Shown here: piece after piece, positions 16,333 through 25,841 of the stretch | How positions within the stretch are numbered: the stretch's first letter is position 1 | Layout: every line of letters begins with the position of its first letter | The notes under the pieces: model-generated | Seen by the model: the letters and a program-made list of their open reading frames with translations, nothing else | Told to the model about the DNA's origin: nothing | Database searches by the model: none | Assembly: GCA_902584995.1 (NCBI GenBank) | Contig: CACICF010000002.1 | Span: 1-64,000 of the forward strand | Source: an uncultured Pelagibacteraceae bacterium | GTDB lineage: Bacteria > Pseudomonadota > Alphaproteobacteria > Pelagibacterales > Pelagibacteraceae | DNA length: 64,000 nucleotides | Direction of reading: 5' to 3' | Made by a program: the position numbers and the translations under genes

Positions 16333-18177
16333 ATGAAAAAAATAAAGCTTACTTGCGCTCATGCTTTGGTTAAACATCTAATAGCTCAAAAAATCTATAT
16401 AGATGGTAAGGTTGAGCCTTTATTTCCAGGGGCATTTGGTATTTTTGGTCATGGGAATGTTGCGTGCATAGGTCAAGCATTAGAAGAAAATAAGGATAAA
16501 CTTCCAACTTATAGAGGTCACCATGAACAAAATATGGCTTTAACAGGCATTGCTTTTGCAAGAGCTAAACGAAGAAAACAAATTTTTATTGCAACAAGTT
16601 CTGTTGGGCCTGGATCTACAAATTTAGTCACTGCGTCTGCAGTAGCGATGAGTAATAGATTGCCTATTTTATTTTTACCTGGAGATACTTATGCGAATAG
16701 AATGCCAGATCCTGTACTACAGCAAGTAGAACATTTTTCAAATCCAGGAATGACAGCAAACGACTCTTTTAAACCAGTTACAAAATATTTTGATAGAATT
16801 ACAAGACCTGAACAAATAATACAATCTCTTCCGCAAGCAATTCAAACAATGATTGATCCTGCAGATACTGGTCCAGCGTGTTTATCTTTATGTCAAGATG
16901 TGCAAGGAGAAATATTTGATTATCCAGAGGAATTTTTTAAAGAAAGAATACATAATATAAGAAGACCTAAACCAGATGATTTTCAAATTAAACAAGCAAT
17001 GGAAAAAATTAAAAAATCAAAAAAACCAATTATTATTTCTGGGGGAGGTGTTTTCTATTCAGATGCAATGGATGAATTAGGAAGTTTTGCCATAAAACAT
17101 AACATACCAGTTACACAAACAGTGATGGGATACTCAACAATGAAAAGAGATCATTCTCATTTTCTTGGACCAATAGGAGGCCTTGGTGGAAAAGCTGCAA
17201 ATAACTTAGCAAAAGAAACTGATTTAGCTATTTGTGTTGGTACAAAATTGGCAGATTTTACAACAGGTTCGTGGGCTAATTTTGAAAACCCTGAATTTAA
17301 ATTGGTCTCAATTAATATTGCAAGACATGATGCAAACAAACATTTAGCCGAGGCAGTTATTGGAGATGCTAAAGTTTGTTTATCAGAGTTGTCAAATTCT
17401 TTAGGAAATTGGAAATCTCCTGACAGTTGGCATAAAAAATCACAAGACGAACTTAAATCTTGGAATGAGTATGTTGATAAAGAAAGCGGTCCAACAAACC
17501 AAGAAACTCCAAACTATGCACACGCCGTAGGGGCAATTTATCGAAATTCAGATCCAACAGATATAGCAGTTACTGCTGCTGGTGGATTGGTTGGTGAGGT
17601 AGTCCAAGTCTGGAGACCAAAAGAGCTAAATACGCATGAAACTGAATGGGGTTTTAGTTGCATGAGTTATGAAATTTCTGGTGCGCTAGGAATTAAGATG
17701 GCAAATCCTGACAAAGACGTAATAGCTTTTGTGGGAGACGGTTCATATTTGCTTAATAATTCAGACATCTATTCTTCAGTTTTAACAAATAACAAATTAA
17801 TAATAATTGTTTGTGATAATGGAGGTCATGCAGTTATAAATAGACTTCAATTGTTTAAAGGTGGAAAAGAATTTAATTGCTTATTTAATTCATCTAATAT
17901 TCAAAATTTTAAGGAAGTAAATTTTGCTCAACACGCAGCTAGCATGGGTGCAAAATCTGAACATGTTTCCACTATTTCAGAATTAGAGGAAGCATTTAAA
18001 AGAGCTAAAAAATCAGATGTAACATATGTAATATCAATAAAAACTCATAGTTACGAATGGCTTGAAGGTTCAGCTTACTGGGAAAGTCCTACGCTTGAAA
18101 TACCAACAACGAAAGAAAACGAGGAAGCTTTAAAACTTCATAAAGAAGGTAAAGCAAAACAAAGACAAGGTATCTGA
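16333..18177 (+). CDS. iolD: 3D-trihydroxycyclohexane-1,2-dione hydrolase IolD
   Basis: A 614-residue thiamine-diphosphate enzyme that opens the cyclohexane ring in myo-inositol breakdown to give 5-deoxy-glucuronate. The catalytic Glu region is TYRGHHEQNMALTG, the long central domain carries IISGGGVFYS, and the ThDP motif is GDGSYLLNN...CDNGGHA. The N-terminal LTCAHALVKHL and the C-terminal HSYEWLEGSAYWE are IolD-specific. It uses the product of IolE (7535). It is followed 9 bases later by a Gfo/Idh/MocA gene. The next enzymes IolB, IolC, IolJ and IolA are not seen in the window. Confidence 0.94.
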   Translation: MKKIKLTCAHALVKHLIAQKIYIDGKVEPLFPGAFGIFGHGNVACIGQALEENKDKLPTYRGHHEQNMALTGIAFARAKRRKQIFIATSSVGPGSTNLVTASAVAMSNRLPILFLPGDTYANRMPDPVLQQVEHFSNPGMTANDSFKPVTKYFDRITRPEQIIQSLPQAIQTMIDPADTGPACLSLCQDVQGEIFDYPEEFFKERIHNIRRPKPDDFQIKQAMEKIKKSKKPIIISGGGVFYSDAMDELGSFAIKHNIPVTQTVMGYSTMKRDHSHFLGPIGGLGGKAANNLAKETDLAICVGTKLADFTTGSWANFENPEFKLVSINIARHDANKHLAEAVIGDAKVCLSELSNSLGNWKSPDSWHKKSQDELKSWNEYVDKESGPTNQETPNYAHAVGAIYRNSDPTDIAVTAAGGLVGEVVQVWRPKELNTHETEWGFSCMSYEISGALGIKMANPDKDVIAFVGDGSYLLNNSDIYSSVLTNNKLIIIVCDNGGHAVINRLQLFKGGKEFNCLFNSSNIQNFKEVNFAQHAASMGAKSEHVSTISELEEAFKRAKKSDVTYVISIKTHSYEWLEGSAYWESPTLEIPTTKENEEALKLHKEGKAKQRQGI

Positions 18178-18186
18178 TTTCTTTAT

Positions 18187-19344
18187 ATGAATAAAGTTTT
18201 CAAAGTTGGTCTTATTGGTTGTGGACACATTGCAGAAACTTATTTTAGAGCAGAGAAATATTTTAATAATATCAAAATAATTAAATGTGCAGATATTAAT
18301 TTTAAAGCTGCAAGAAAATGTTCTAAAGAGTATGGAGTCAAATTTTTAAGTGTAAATGAAATTTTAAAAGATCAAGAAGTAGAAATTATTTTAAATTTAA
18401 CTATCCCAAAAGCTCATTACGAAATTTCAAAGAAAGCTTTATTAAATGGTAAACATGTTTACTCAGAGAAACCATTGGCAATTAATTTAAAGGATGGAAA
18501 AGAACTTTTAAAAATTTCTAGAAGGAAAAAGTTATATCTTGGTAATGCACCAGATACATTTTTAGGAGGTGGAATTCAAAAATCAAAAGAGCTAGTTGAA
18601 AAAAATATAATTGGAAAAATAAAATTAGGTAATGCTGTTTTTGCTTTTCCTGGAATTCAATCATATCACCCCAATCCAGAACCATGGTTTGCAAAACTTG
18701 AAGGAGGTCCTGTAATTGATATGGGACCATATTACATTACAGCTTTAGTAAACCTTTTTGGACCTGCAAAGAAAGTTAGTGGGAGAATAATAAATGGTCC
18801 AAAATATAGAACAATTGGAATTGGACCAAAAAAAGGGAGAAAATTTAAAGTTAATTGCCCAACAACTTATCTATCAACAATCACCTTTAAAAATAAAACA
18901 GTAATTAGATTGACATTATCTTTTGATGTTATTGCTCACCAAAGAAATCATATTGAGCTATATGGTGAAAAAGGTTCAATGATTGTCCCTGATCCAAATA
19001 TGTTTGGAGGATCAGTGTTCACATGTAAAAAACTTGGAGATAATTGGAAAGAATTTAAAACTACAAAAATGCATTTAGGTAAAATTAATATAAGAACACA
19101 AAGTTCAAGAGCAAATGAAGCTCCAACTAATGCAAATTATAGAGGTGCAGGACTTTCAGAAATGGCTTATTCAATCGAAAAAAAAAGAAAACATTTATGC
19201 AATGGTGAAATTTCTTTGCATGTCCTTGATATAATTACCTCAATTATGAAAGCTTCAAAGTCTGGTGTTAATCAATCAATAAAAACTGAGTGTGTTAAAC
19301 CAAAAAAATTTACAAATATTGATATAAGAAAAATAATTAGATAG
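18187..19344 (+). CDS. Gfo/Idh/MocA-family oxidoreductase
   Basis: A 385-residue dehydrogenase with N-terminal Rossmann motif GLIGCGHIAETYFRAEKYF, SEKPLAI as the EKP motif near residue 97, and GGPVIDMGPYYITALVNLFGP containing the substrate-domain Asp/Tyr region. This type, with AETY near the N-terminus, is common beside sugar ABC transporters. It lies between iolD and a 2-hydroxyacid dehydrogenase in a plus-strand run with short gaps. Substrate unknown; an inositol or aldose derivative is likely. Confidence 0.82.
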   Translation: MNKVFKVGLIGCGHIAETYFRAEKYFNNIKIIKCADINFKAARKCSKEYGVKFLSVNEILKDQEVEIILNLTIPKAHYEISKKALLNGKHVYSEKPLAINLKDGKELLKISRRKKLYLGNAPDTFLGGGIQKSKELVEKNIIGKIKLGNAVFAFPGIQSYHPNPEPWFAKLEGGPVIDMGPYYITALVNLFGPAKKVSGRIINGPKYRTIGIGPKKGRKFKVNCPTTYLSTITFKNKTVIRLTLSFDVIAHQRNHIELYGEKGSMIVPDPNMFGGSVFTCKKLGDNWKEFKTTKMHLGKINIRTQSSRANEAPTNANYRGAGLSEMAYSIEKKRKHLCNGEISLHVLDIITSIMKASKSGVNQSIKTECVKPKKFTNIDIRKIIR

Positions 19345-19353
19345 AGCAAAGAT

Positions 19354-20376
19354 ATGATTAAACCGATTGTAATTTCTGACCCTTATCCAAGAACTTTGGA
19401 TTTAATTTTTACTAAGACAAAATTAAAAGAACTTAAAACTAAATATAAAATAATAGTTGCTCCAAAAAAAAATAAAAAAAATTTTTATGAAAATAATATT
19501 GGCAAGGCAACATTTATTATGGGTCAACCGAATTTAGATAAATATTTGTTGTCTAAAGCATCAAAATTAAAATGTATTATAAATGTGGAAAGTAATTTTA
19601 TGGATAATTTAGATTATGATTATTGTTTCAAAAAAAATATTCATGTTATTGCAACTTCGCCAGTATTTTCAAAGCCCGTAGCTGAAATTGCTTTAGGTAT
19701 GACATTGTCTCTTTTAAGAAATATTCACAATGCACACTTTGATTTTATTAAATCTAAAGAGAAATATGGTTTAGAAAGTAATTTAAAAGCTTCACTTCTG
19801 ACAAATAAAAAAATTGGTTTACTAGGGTTTGGGGACTTAGCAAAATCTTTATACCCTTTACTATTGCCATTCTCAAAAAATATAAATGTATATGATCCAT
19901 GGATACCTAAAAATAAAATAAAAAAAATTGGATTTAATCCAATTAATTTGAATAACATGTTTAGTAGTTGTGAAGTAATTTATGTATTAGCCACAATCAC
20001 CAAAAAGAATAAACATTTAATTGATAAAAAATTATTAAATAAAATGAAATCTGGAACTGTTTTTATTTTAATGAGTAGAGCAGCAATAGTTAATTTTAAA
20101 GATCTGGTTAAGAGAATTAAAAAGGGAGATATTTATGTCGCAACTGATGTCTTTCCAGATGAACCAGTAAAAAAAAATGATCCAGTAAGAAAGTTAAAAA
20201 ATACACTATTTTCTGCTCATAGAGCCGGTGCTTTAAAGGAAGCTTTTTATAATATGGGTGAAATAGTTTTGAAAGATATGAAGCTTATTTTAAAAAATAT
20301 GCCACCTAAATTCTGTAAAAGAGCTCAAAGAAAAACTGTAAAACTCTTAGCCTCAAAACCTGTTGCAATTAACTGA
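19354..20376 (+). CDS. D-2-hydroxyacid dehydrogenase family protein
   Basis: A 340-residue NAD-binding protein of the 2-hydroxyacid dehydrogenase family, more divergent than the other two in the window. The nucleotide motif is GLLGFGDLAKSL, the catalytic Arg is in MSRAAIV, Glu in DVFPDEPV and His in SAHRAGA. It is unusually Lys/Asn-rich in the N-terminal lobe. It sits between a Gfo/Idh/MocA gene and the ABC transporter genes, so it probably acts on a hydroxy or keto acid made from the imported sugar or polyol. Confidence 0.78.
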   Translation: MIKPIVISDPYPRTLDLIFTKTKLKELKTKYKIIVAPKKNKKNFYENNIGKATFIMGQPNLDKYLLSKASKLKCIINVESNFMDNLDYDYCFKKNIHVIATSPVFSKPVAEIALGMTLSLLRNIHNAHFDFIKSKEKYGLESNLKASLLTNKKIGLLGFGDLAKSLYPLLLPFSKNINVYDPWIPKNKIKKIGFNPINLNNMFSSCEVIYVLATITKKNKHLIDKKLLNKMKSGTVFILMSRAAIVNFKDLVKRIKKGDIYVATDVFPDEPVKKNDPVRKLKNTLFSAHRAGALKEAFYNMGEIVLKDMKLILKNMPPKFCKRAQRKTVKLLASKPVAIN

Positions 20377-20398
20377 TTTTTTTATATTTTCTTAGATT

Positions 20399-21148
20399 AT
20401 GTCATCTGCCAATCAATTATTATTAGAAGCTAAAAATGTTACAAAATACTTTGGTACAATTACTGCTCTTGAAAATGTAAACCTTAAAATTCATGCAGGT
20501 GAATGCTTAGGAGTTGTAGGAGACAATGGAGCAGGAAAAACAACATTAATGAAGGTTTTATCTGGCCTATATAAACCAAGTGCAGGCTCTTTACATTTTG
20601 AAGGAAAAGAAAAAGTTTTAGAAAGTCCTAGGGACTCTCAAAACTTAGGTTTAGAAATGGTTTATCAAGATTTAGCTTTAGCAGGCAATCTTCCAATAGG
20701 CGAAAATATTTTTTTAGGCCGTGAACCAACGACTAATTTGGGATTATTAAAGTTTCTTGATTATAAAAAAATAAAAGAACTTACAGAAGCACATCTTGGT
20801 AAACTTAGAATAAATGTAAAAAGTGCTGATCAAAAAGTTGAGGAACTTTCAGGTGGACAAAGACAAGCAGTTGCAATTGCAAGATCAACGGCATTTAACG
20901 CAAAAGTAGTGATCATGGACGAACCAACAGCAGCATTAGCTATTAAAGAAGTTGGTAAAGTTTTAGATTTAATAAATGGTCTGAAAAAGACCGGGGTAGG
21001 TGTAATTGTGATCAGTCATAGAATGGATGATATTTTTGCAGTTTGTGATCGTGTGATGGCTTTGTTTCAAGGAACAAATTTTGCAGAATCTGAATTATCA
21101 AACACTTCAAGAGATGAAGTAATTGGATGGATAATGGGTAAAAAATAA
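20399..21148 (+). CDS. Sugar ABC transporter ATP-binding protein (RbsA/FrcA type)
   Basis: A 249-residue ATPase with a single nucleotide-binding domain: Walker A GDNGAGKTT near residue 42, Q-loop YQD, signature ELSGGQ and Walker B VVIMDEPTAAL, then SHR as the His switch. E. coli RbsA has two such domains in tandem, so this is the half-size FrcA-like form that must dimerise. The permease follows 2 bases later and the binding protein about 1 kb further on. Ribose, fructose-like sugars or inositol are possible substrates. Confidence 0.92.
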   Translation: MSSANQLLLEAKNVTKYFGTITALENVNLKIHAGECLGVVGDNGAGKTTLMKVLSGLYKPSAGSLHFEGKEKVLESPRDSQNLGLEMVYQDLALAGNLPIGENIFLGREPTTNLGLLKFLDYKKIKELTEAHLGKLRINVKSADQKVEELSGGQRQAVAIARSTAFNAKVVIMDEPTAALAIKEVGKVLDLINGLKKTGVGVIVISHRMDDIFAVCDRVMALFQGTNFAESELSNTSRDEVIGWIMGKK

Positions 21149-21150
21149 TC

Positions 21151-22164
21151 ATGGACTCAAAAGATCAAGATAAAGACTCTTTATATCTAAAACTCATTCC
21201 TTACTTTGAGAAATACGGAATATTATTATTATTAGTGATAATGATTGTTGTTATGCATTTTCTTCAACCTGATGTTTTTTTATCTTGGAGAAATGTAACA
21301 AATGTTTTCAAACAAATATCTTGGCAGTCAATGCTAGCTTTAGGAGTATTTATGGTGATTGTAACCGCTGGTATAGATCTTTCAGTCGGATCTATAATGA
21401 TGTTGTCACTGATGATACTTGCAATTGTCGCTAAGGCTGGTGCTCCATGGTATATTGTTGTTATCACACCTCTTATAGCTGGATTTTTATGTGGGTTATT
21501 TAATGGTTTAGGGATTACCTTACTAAGGATGCCCCATCCGTTTATAATGACATTAGGTACATTATATATATTTAGAGGAACGGGTAATTTAATTTCTGGC
21601 GGAACTCCAATAAGCGGCTTCACAGATGAAGTGAGATACCTTGGGCATGGAAGAATTGATTTAACTTGGCTTGGCTTAGAAAAGTCGCAATACCTTCCTG
21701 TTAGTTTAGTTCTTATTGCAATTGTCTATATAATATTTTGGATATTCATGAACAAAACTCGGACAGGTAAATGGATATATGCAATTGGTGGCAATCCAAA
21801 TGCTGCAAGAGCCTCAGGTATTAATGTAAATAAAATCCTTGTAATAGTTTATTCGCTTTGTGGTTTCTTATCTGGTATTGGAGCTTTAATTTTAGCTGGT
21901 CGAACGGACTCAGGTTATCCAAATGCAGGATTACAGTCTGAATTGGATGCTATTGCAGCATGTATTATCGGAGGCGCTAGTTTTTTTGGAGGAAGAGGTA
22001 CCGTTTTAGGCGTTTTTGCAGGAGTGATGATAATGGGAATTTTAAGAAATGGTCTTAATTTGATGGATGTGAGTTCATTTTGGCAACAAGTATTAATTGG
22101 ATCAATTATAGTACTAGCTGTTTATGTTGATGTATTAAGAAGAGATTTTGGGACAAGAAAATAA
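21151..22164 (+). CDS. Sugar ABC transporter permease (RbsC/FrcB type)
   Basis: A 337-residue inner-membrane permease with about eight to ten hydrophobic segments. Family signatures are AGIDLSVGSIMML near residue 70, GLFNGLGITLLRMPHPFIMTLGT, and the EAA-like loop AIGGNPNAARASGI near residue 210, followed by GRTDSGYPNAG and ELDAIAACIIGGASFFGGRG. It starts 2 bases after the ATPase stop. A 105-base gap with an operator-like inverted repeat separates it from the binding-protein gene. Confidence 0.92.
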   Translation: MDSKDQDKDSLYLKLIPYFEKYGILLLLVIMIVVMHFLQPDVFLSWRNVTNVFKQISWQSMLALGVFMVIVTAGIDLSVGSIMMLSLMILAIVAKAGAPWYIVVITPLIAGFLCGLFNGLGITLLRMPHPFIMTLGTLYIFRGTGNLISGGTPISGFTDEVRYLGHGRIDLTWLGLEKSQYLPVSLVLIAIVYIIFWIFMNKTRTGKWIYAIGGNPNAARASGINVNKILVIVYSLCGFLSGIGALILAGRTDSGYPNAGLQSELDAIAACIIGGASFFGGRGTVLGVFAGVMIMGILRNGLNLMDVSSFWQQVLIGSIIVLAVYVDVLRRDFGTRK

Positions 22165-22193
22165 AAAACACGCCATAGTTGAAACAAAAAATA

Positions 22194-22207
22194 GTTACCA
22201 TTGTAAC
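22194..22207. promoter_or_regulatory. Inverted repeat upstream of the RbsB-like gene
   Basis: GTTAC-CATT-GTAAC, a 5-bp inverted repeat with a 4-base spacer, about 63 bases before the binding-protein start in the 105-base gap after the permease gene. It could be an operator or part of a local promoter that lets the binding protein be expressed separately. No regulator gene is nearby and a repeat of this size can occur by chance. Confidence 0.25.
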
Positions 22208-22269
22208 AGTTGAATTCTTTTAAAAAATTTTATTAAATTGAAGTTTAATAATTATTAAAGGGGATATTA

Positions 22270-23193
22270 ATGAGTAAATTGTTTAAATTACTAGGTGCTT
22301 TCACAGCATCTGTTTTTCTTCTTTTAAGCATTACAACAAGTGTTAGTGCTGAGAAGAAAATTTTATTTAGTATAAAAGGACCTGGTTCAGGAAACCCATT
22401 TTGGGCTTCTGTAACTAAAGGTGCAGAAGAGGAAGCTGCAAAATTAGGTGTAAAACTAATTTTGATTGCTCCACCACAAGAGGGAGATGTTCAAGCACAA
22501 ATTAACCAAGTGGAAGATCAACTTGCAAAAGGTGTTGATGCACTAGCTCTTGCTCCAGGAGATCCAAACGCTTTTGCTCCAATAGTAGATGATGCTATTA
22601 AAAGTGGAGTTCCAGTTGTATTTGTTGATACAAAAGGAATTAACGAAGGTGTTACTTTTATTGGAACAAATAATATGAATGGTGCAGAATTAGCTGCAAA
22701 ATTTATTTGTGACAAAACTCCAAAAGGATCAGATGTTGCAATTCTTACAGGGATTGAGTCTCAATCAACTGCATTATTAAGAAGAGATGGCGCAATTAAA
22801 GGATTTAAAAATTGTGGTTTAAATCTTGTTGCTACTCAAACAGCAGAGTGGGATACTGCAAAAGGTAGATCGGTCACCGAGTCAATCATTTTGAAAAATC
22901 CTAATATCAAAGCAATATTTGCTTCTAACGATAATATGGGCTTAGGTGCAATGCAAGCTCTTAAGGATGCTGATATGAATGATGTAATCGTTGTTGGTTT
23001 TGATGCTACTCCTGATGCTGCTACAAGTATCTTAAAAGGAGAGATGACTGCAACAATAGCTCAGTTCTCATACAATATGGGTGCATATGGAGTTAAGTAT
23101 GCTCTTGAATTAGCTAACGGTGGAAGTATCGATCCTAATATTGATACTGGTACACAATTAGTTACAACAGAAAACGCTAACGATTTTAAATAA
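22270..23193 (+). CDS. Periplasmic sugar-binding protein (RbsB family)
   Basis: A 307-residue type I periplasmic binding protein. The N-terminus is a signal peptide (charged start, hydrophobic core about residues 8-24, cleavage near VSAEKK). The mature part has the peripBP_4 pattern: FSIKGPGSGNPFWASVTKGAEE, a QVEDQLAKGVDALALAPGDPNA region, and FASNDNMGLGAMQAL. It follows its ATPase and permease, with a good SD (AAAGGGGA) six bases before the ATG and an intrinsic terminator just after. The substrate is uncertain: ribose, another pentose or myo-inositol. Confidence 0.92.
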   Translation: MSKLFKLLGAFTASVFLLLSITTSVSAEKKILFSIKGPGSGNPFWASVTKGAEEEAAKLGVKLILIAPPQEGDVQAQINQVEDQLAKGVDALALAPGDPNAFAPIVDDAIKSGVPVVFVDTKGINEGVTFIGTNNMNGAELAAKFICDKTPKGSDVAILTGIESQSTALLRRDGAIKGFKNCGLNLVATQTAEWDTAKGRSVTESIILKNPNIKAIFASNDNMGLGAMQALKDADMNDVIVVGFDATPDAATSILKGEMTATIAQFSYNMGAYGVKYALELANGGSIDPNIDTGTQLVTTENANDFK

Positions 23194-23213
23194 TCTTTAG
23201 AATAATCAAAATT

Positions 23214-23248
23214 AAAAGGGTGGAATTTTATTTCACCCTTTTTTTTTA
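23214..23248 (+). terminator. Intrinsic terminator after the RbsB-like gene
   Basis: Stem AAAAGGGTG / CACCCTTTT (23214-23222 with 23234-23242) with a run of T residues to about 23248. It lies 20 bases past the binding-protein stop and before the fucU-like gene, so the mutarotase and kinase genes depend on read-through or on their own start. Confidence 0.85.
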
Positions 23249-23265
23249 TGTAATATAATAGTGTA

Positions 23266-23730
23266 ATGCTAATTAATATTAATCCAATTTTAAACCCTGA
23301 ACTTTTGTATCAATTAAGAGCAATGGGTCATGGTGATAAATTAGTTTTAACAGATGCAAATTTTCCTGCTTATTCACATTCTATAAATAATAAAGTAATT
23401 AGATTAGATGGCGTTAATATCTATGAAGCTGCAAAAGCTATTCTTTCAGTTTTTCCATTAGATAGTTTTATAGACTCTGCCGCAGAAAGAATGCAAGTTG
23501 ATAATAAACCAGATGAATTAACAGATTGTCACAAAGATTTTATAAAAGCTGTGAAAGAGACCTCTGGAGAAAATTGGAAAGTTGGTTCAATTGAGAGGCA
23601 AGAATTTTATAAAGTAGCAAAAAAATCTCAATTAATCGTATCTACTTCTGAAACAAGGCCTTATGGATGTTTTATACTAACAAAAGGAGTGATTAAACCA
23701 GATGGTAGCGTTTGGGTTCTTGATAAATAA
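23266..23730 (+). CDS. RbsD/FucU-family sugar mutarotase, FucU-like
   Basis: A 154-residue protein with the FucU-type N-terminus: NPELLYQLRAMGHGDKLVLTDANFPA (catalytic His in GHGD and Asp in TDANFP), then VIRLDGVNIYEA and ETRPYGCFILTKG. FucU and RbsD interconvert sugar anomers so that kinases or dehydrogenases get the right form. The sequence is closer to FucU than to RbsD, while the neighbours (ABC transporter, ribokinase-like gene) look rbs-like. Its stop TAA shares its last A with the kinase ATG (TAATG). Confidence 0.86.
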   Translation: MLININPILNPELLYQLRAMGHGDKLVLTDANFPAYSHSINNKVIRLDGVNIYEAAKAILSVFPLDSFIDSAAERMQVDNKPDELTDCHKDFIKAVKETSGENWKVGSIERQEFYKVAKKSQLIVSTSETRPYGCFILTKGVIKPDGSVWVLDK

Positions 23731-24644
23731 TGAACTCTATATGTATTTTTGGAGTATTCGTAGCTGACCTATGTTTCTTTGCTGAAAAAATTCCTGTTAA
23801 AGGAGAAACAGTTTTAGGTAAAAATCATATAATTGGACCAGGCGGCAAAGGATCTAATCAAGCGATTGCTGCTGCGAGACTTGGTGGAAATGTAAATTTT
23901 ATTACTAAAATAGGAAATGATCAAAATGCCAAGATGGCTCTCAAGCTTTACGAAGAAGCTGGAATTAATACAGGTTCAATAATCCAAGACCCAAATCAGT
24001 CAACTGGCGTTGCGGGCATAATGATAAATGAAAAAACAGGGGATAATGCAATCAATATTGTACCAGGAGCAGCTGGGTCGATATCTAATGAAGATATTGA
24101 TAACAATATTGATTTTATTAAAAAATCAGAAATTTTTTTAACACAACTTGAAACACCTAATGAAGTTACTAGTTATGCACTAAATAGAGCAAAAGAGACA
24201 GGATCTATTACTATTTTTAATCCAGCTCCTGCATCAGATATTAAAGAAAGTGATTTTAAATGTATTGATTATTTTACTCCTAATGAAACTGAAGCAAGTT
24301 TTTATTTAGGTAAAAAGGTTGAAAGTAAAACAGAAATTGAAGTAGCTGCAAAAACTTTTTTAACAAAAGGAGTAAAAAATATAGTCATAACATTAGGCCC
24401 AAAAGGTCTTTACTTTGCAAATTCTGATGAAAGTTTTTTTATAGATGTTTATAGTTTAAAGGATAAAGTTATAGATACAACGGGAGCAGGTGATGCTTTT
24501 AATGGAGCATTTGCTTATGCTTTATCCAATAATTTAAAAATCAAAGATGCTTTAGAATTTTCAAATAAAGTAGCTGCAATTTCCACAACAAAAGCAGGCG
24601 CAGCAAATTCAATGCCTAGTATTAATGAAGTAGAAACTTACTAG
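23730..24644 (+). CDS. rbsK: Ribokinase-like PfkB sugar kinase
   Basis: A 304-residue PfkB-family kinase. The N-terminus IFGVFVADLCFFAEKIPVKGETVLG and GPGGKGSNQAIAAARLGG are ribokinase-like. The anion-hole and catalytic-base motif DTTGAGDAFNGAFAYAL is near residue 250. It phosphorylates a free sugar with ATP after import by the upstream ABC system. The start overlaps the fucU-like stop by one base. Ribose is the default guess; IolC-like kinases are also PfkB members, but typical IolC is longer. It abuts the convergent rhamnonate-dehydratase-like gene. Confidence 0.84.
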   Translation: MNSICIFGVFVADLCFFAEKIPVKGETVLGKNHIIGPGGKGSNQAIAAARLGGNVNFITKIGNDQNAKMALKLYEEAGINTGSIIQDPNQSTGVAGIMINEKTGDNAINIVPGAAGSISNEDIDNNIDFIKKSEIFLTQLETPNEVTSYALNRAKETGSITIFNPAPASDIKESDFKCIDYFTPNETEASFYLGKKVESKTEIEVAAKTFLTKGVKNIVITLGPKGLYFANSDESFFIDVYSLKDKVIDTTGAGDAFNGAFAYALSNNLKIKDALEFSNKVAAISTTKAGAANSMPSINEVETY

Positions 24645-25820
24645 TTATTCGATTATTTTGAAATCTGATTTAAATTTATCAGTAATAGTTAAACCTAGGC
24701 CAGGTTTATTGTCGTCCAAGTTAATAAATCCGTTTTCAGGAGCTGGGTCACCTTCAAAAATATAGTAAAATAGCTCATTACCAATTTCTACATCGTGCAC
24801 AGGAAAAAATTCGGATATAGGACAATTAAAGTTAGACATTGTTAAATGATAATTATGCATTTGCCCAGCATGTGGAATAACTGGTACTTGATAAGCTTCC
24901 GCTAACGCATTTATTTTACTCGCAATAGTAAAACCACCAACTCTATTATTATCATATTGAATATAACTGACTGCTTTTAAATCTAACAATTGTTTAAATC
25001 CAAATAAGTTGAATTCATGTTCTCCACCAGATATTGGAATAGCATTCATATTATTTAGTTCAGCATAACCATGAATATCGTCTGCTATAACAGGTTCCTC
25101 TAGCCATCTAGGATTAAACTTTACTAATTTAGGAATCATTCTTTTAGAGTAGTCTAAATTCCATCCCATATAACATTCCATCATAAGGTCTGTGTCATAG
25201 CCAATCACTTCTCTAACAGCCTCTGCTAGTTCCAAATTTTTCTTCATTCCATCAGGTCCGTCTTTTGGTCCCCATCCAAATCTCATTTTAAACATTTTAA
25301 AACCTTGATTAACGTAACTTTCAGCTTCTTTTTGTAGTTCTTTTATTGGTTGGCTATAAAGTTTTGAGGCATAAACTGGAATTTTTTCTTTAGTTCTTCC
25401 ACCCAATAATTTGAAAACTGGTTTATTTGTAATTTTTCCCATTATATCCCACAGAGCAATATCAATTGCTGAAATAGCGACCATTCCTAATCCTCTTCTT
25501 CCCCATGCATGAGTTCTTCTGTACATTTTTTCCCAAATATAAGCATAATCAAAAGGGTCCTCACCAATAACTAAAGGAGTTAAATAAGTATCAATGGTTT
25601 TTTTTACTAATTGTGGTGCAAGCGCTGCATTTCCAATTCCAATAATTCCATCGTCTGTTTCAACTTCACATATCAACCATTCATGAAATCTAAAAGATCC
25701 CATTGCATCAGATTTTTCAAATAAAAGGTCAGAAGCATTTGTACAAAAATTATTTTGTGGTGGAACAGTTTTACCATTCCATTGATAAACTTTTGTTCTT
25801 ATGCTTTTAATCTTTGTCAT
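24645..25820 (-). CDS. Enolase-superfamily sugar-acid dehydratase, L-rhamnonate dehydratase-like
   Basis: A 391-residue mandelate racemase/muconate lactonising enzyme member. Metal-ligand segments are [15 protein letters not shown] and SGGEHEF. The [19 protein letters not shown] loop, [25 protein letters not shown] and the C-terminal NKPGLGL match rhamnonate dehydratases (RhmD) and not D-gluconate or galactonate enzymes. It would dehydrate a sugar acid to a 2-keto-3-deoxy acid. It lies 21 bases after the PdxA-like gene on the same strand, so they likely form one transcript. Confidence 0.8.
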   Translation of the reverse strand: MTKIKSIRTKVYQWNGKTVPPQNNFCTNASDLLFEKSDAMGSFRFHEWLICEVETDDGIIGIGNAALAPQLVKKTIDTYLTPLVIGEDPFDYAYIWEKMYRRTHAWGRRGLGMVAISAIDIALWDIMGKITNKPVFKLLGGRTKEKIPVYASKLYSQPIKELQKEAESYVNQGFKMFKMRFGWGPKDGPDGMKKNLELAEAVREVIGYDTDLMMECYMGWNLDYSKRMIPKLVKFNPRWLEEPVIADDIHGYAELNNMNAIPISGGEHEFNLFGFKQLLDLKAVSYIQYDNNRVGGFTIASKINALAEAYQVPVIPHAGQMHNYHLTMSNFNCPISEFFPVHDVEIGNELFYYIFEGDPAPENGFINLDDNKPGLGLTITDKFKSDFKIIE

Positions 25821-25841
25821 TTTTTTTTAAATTTTTTAATT

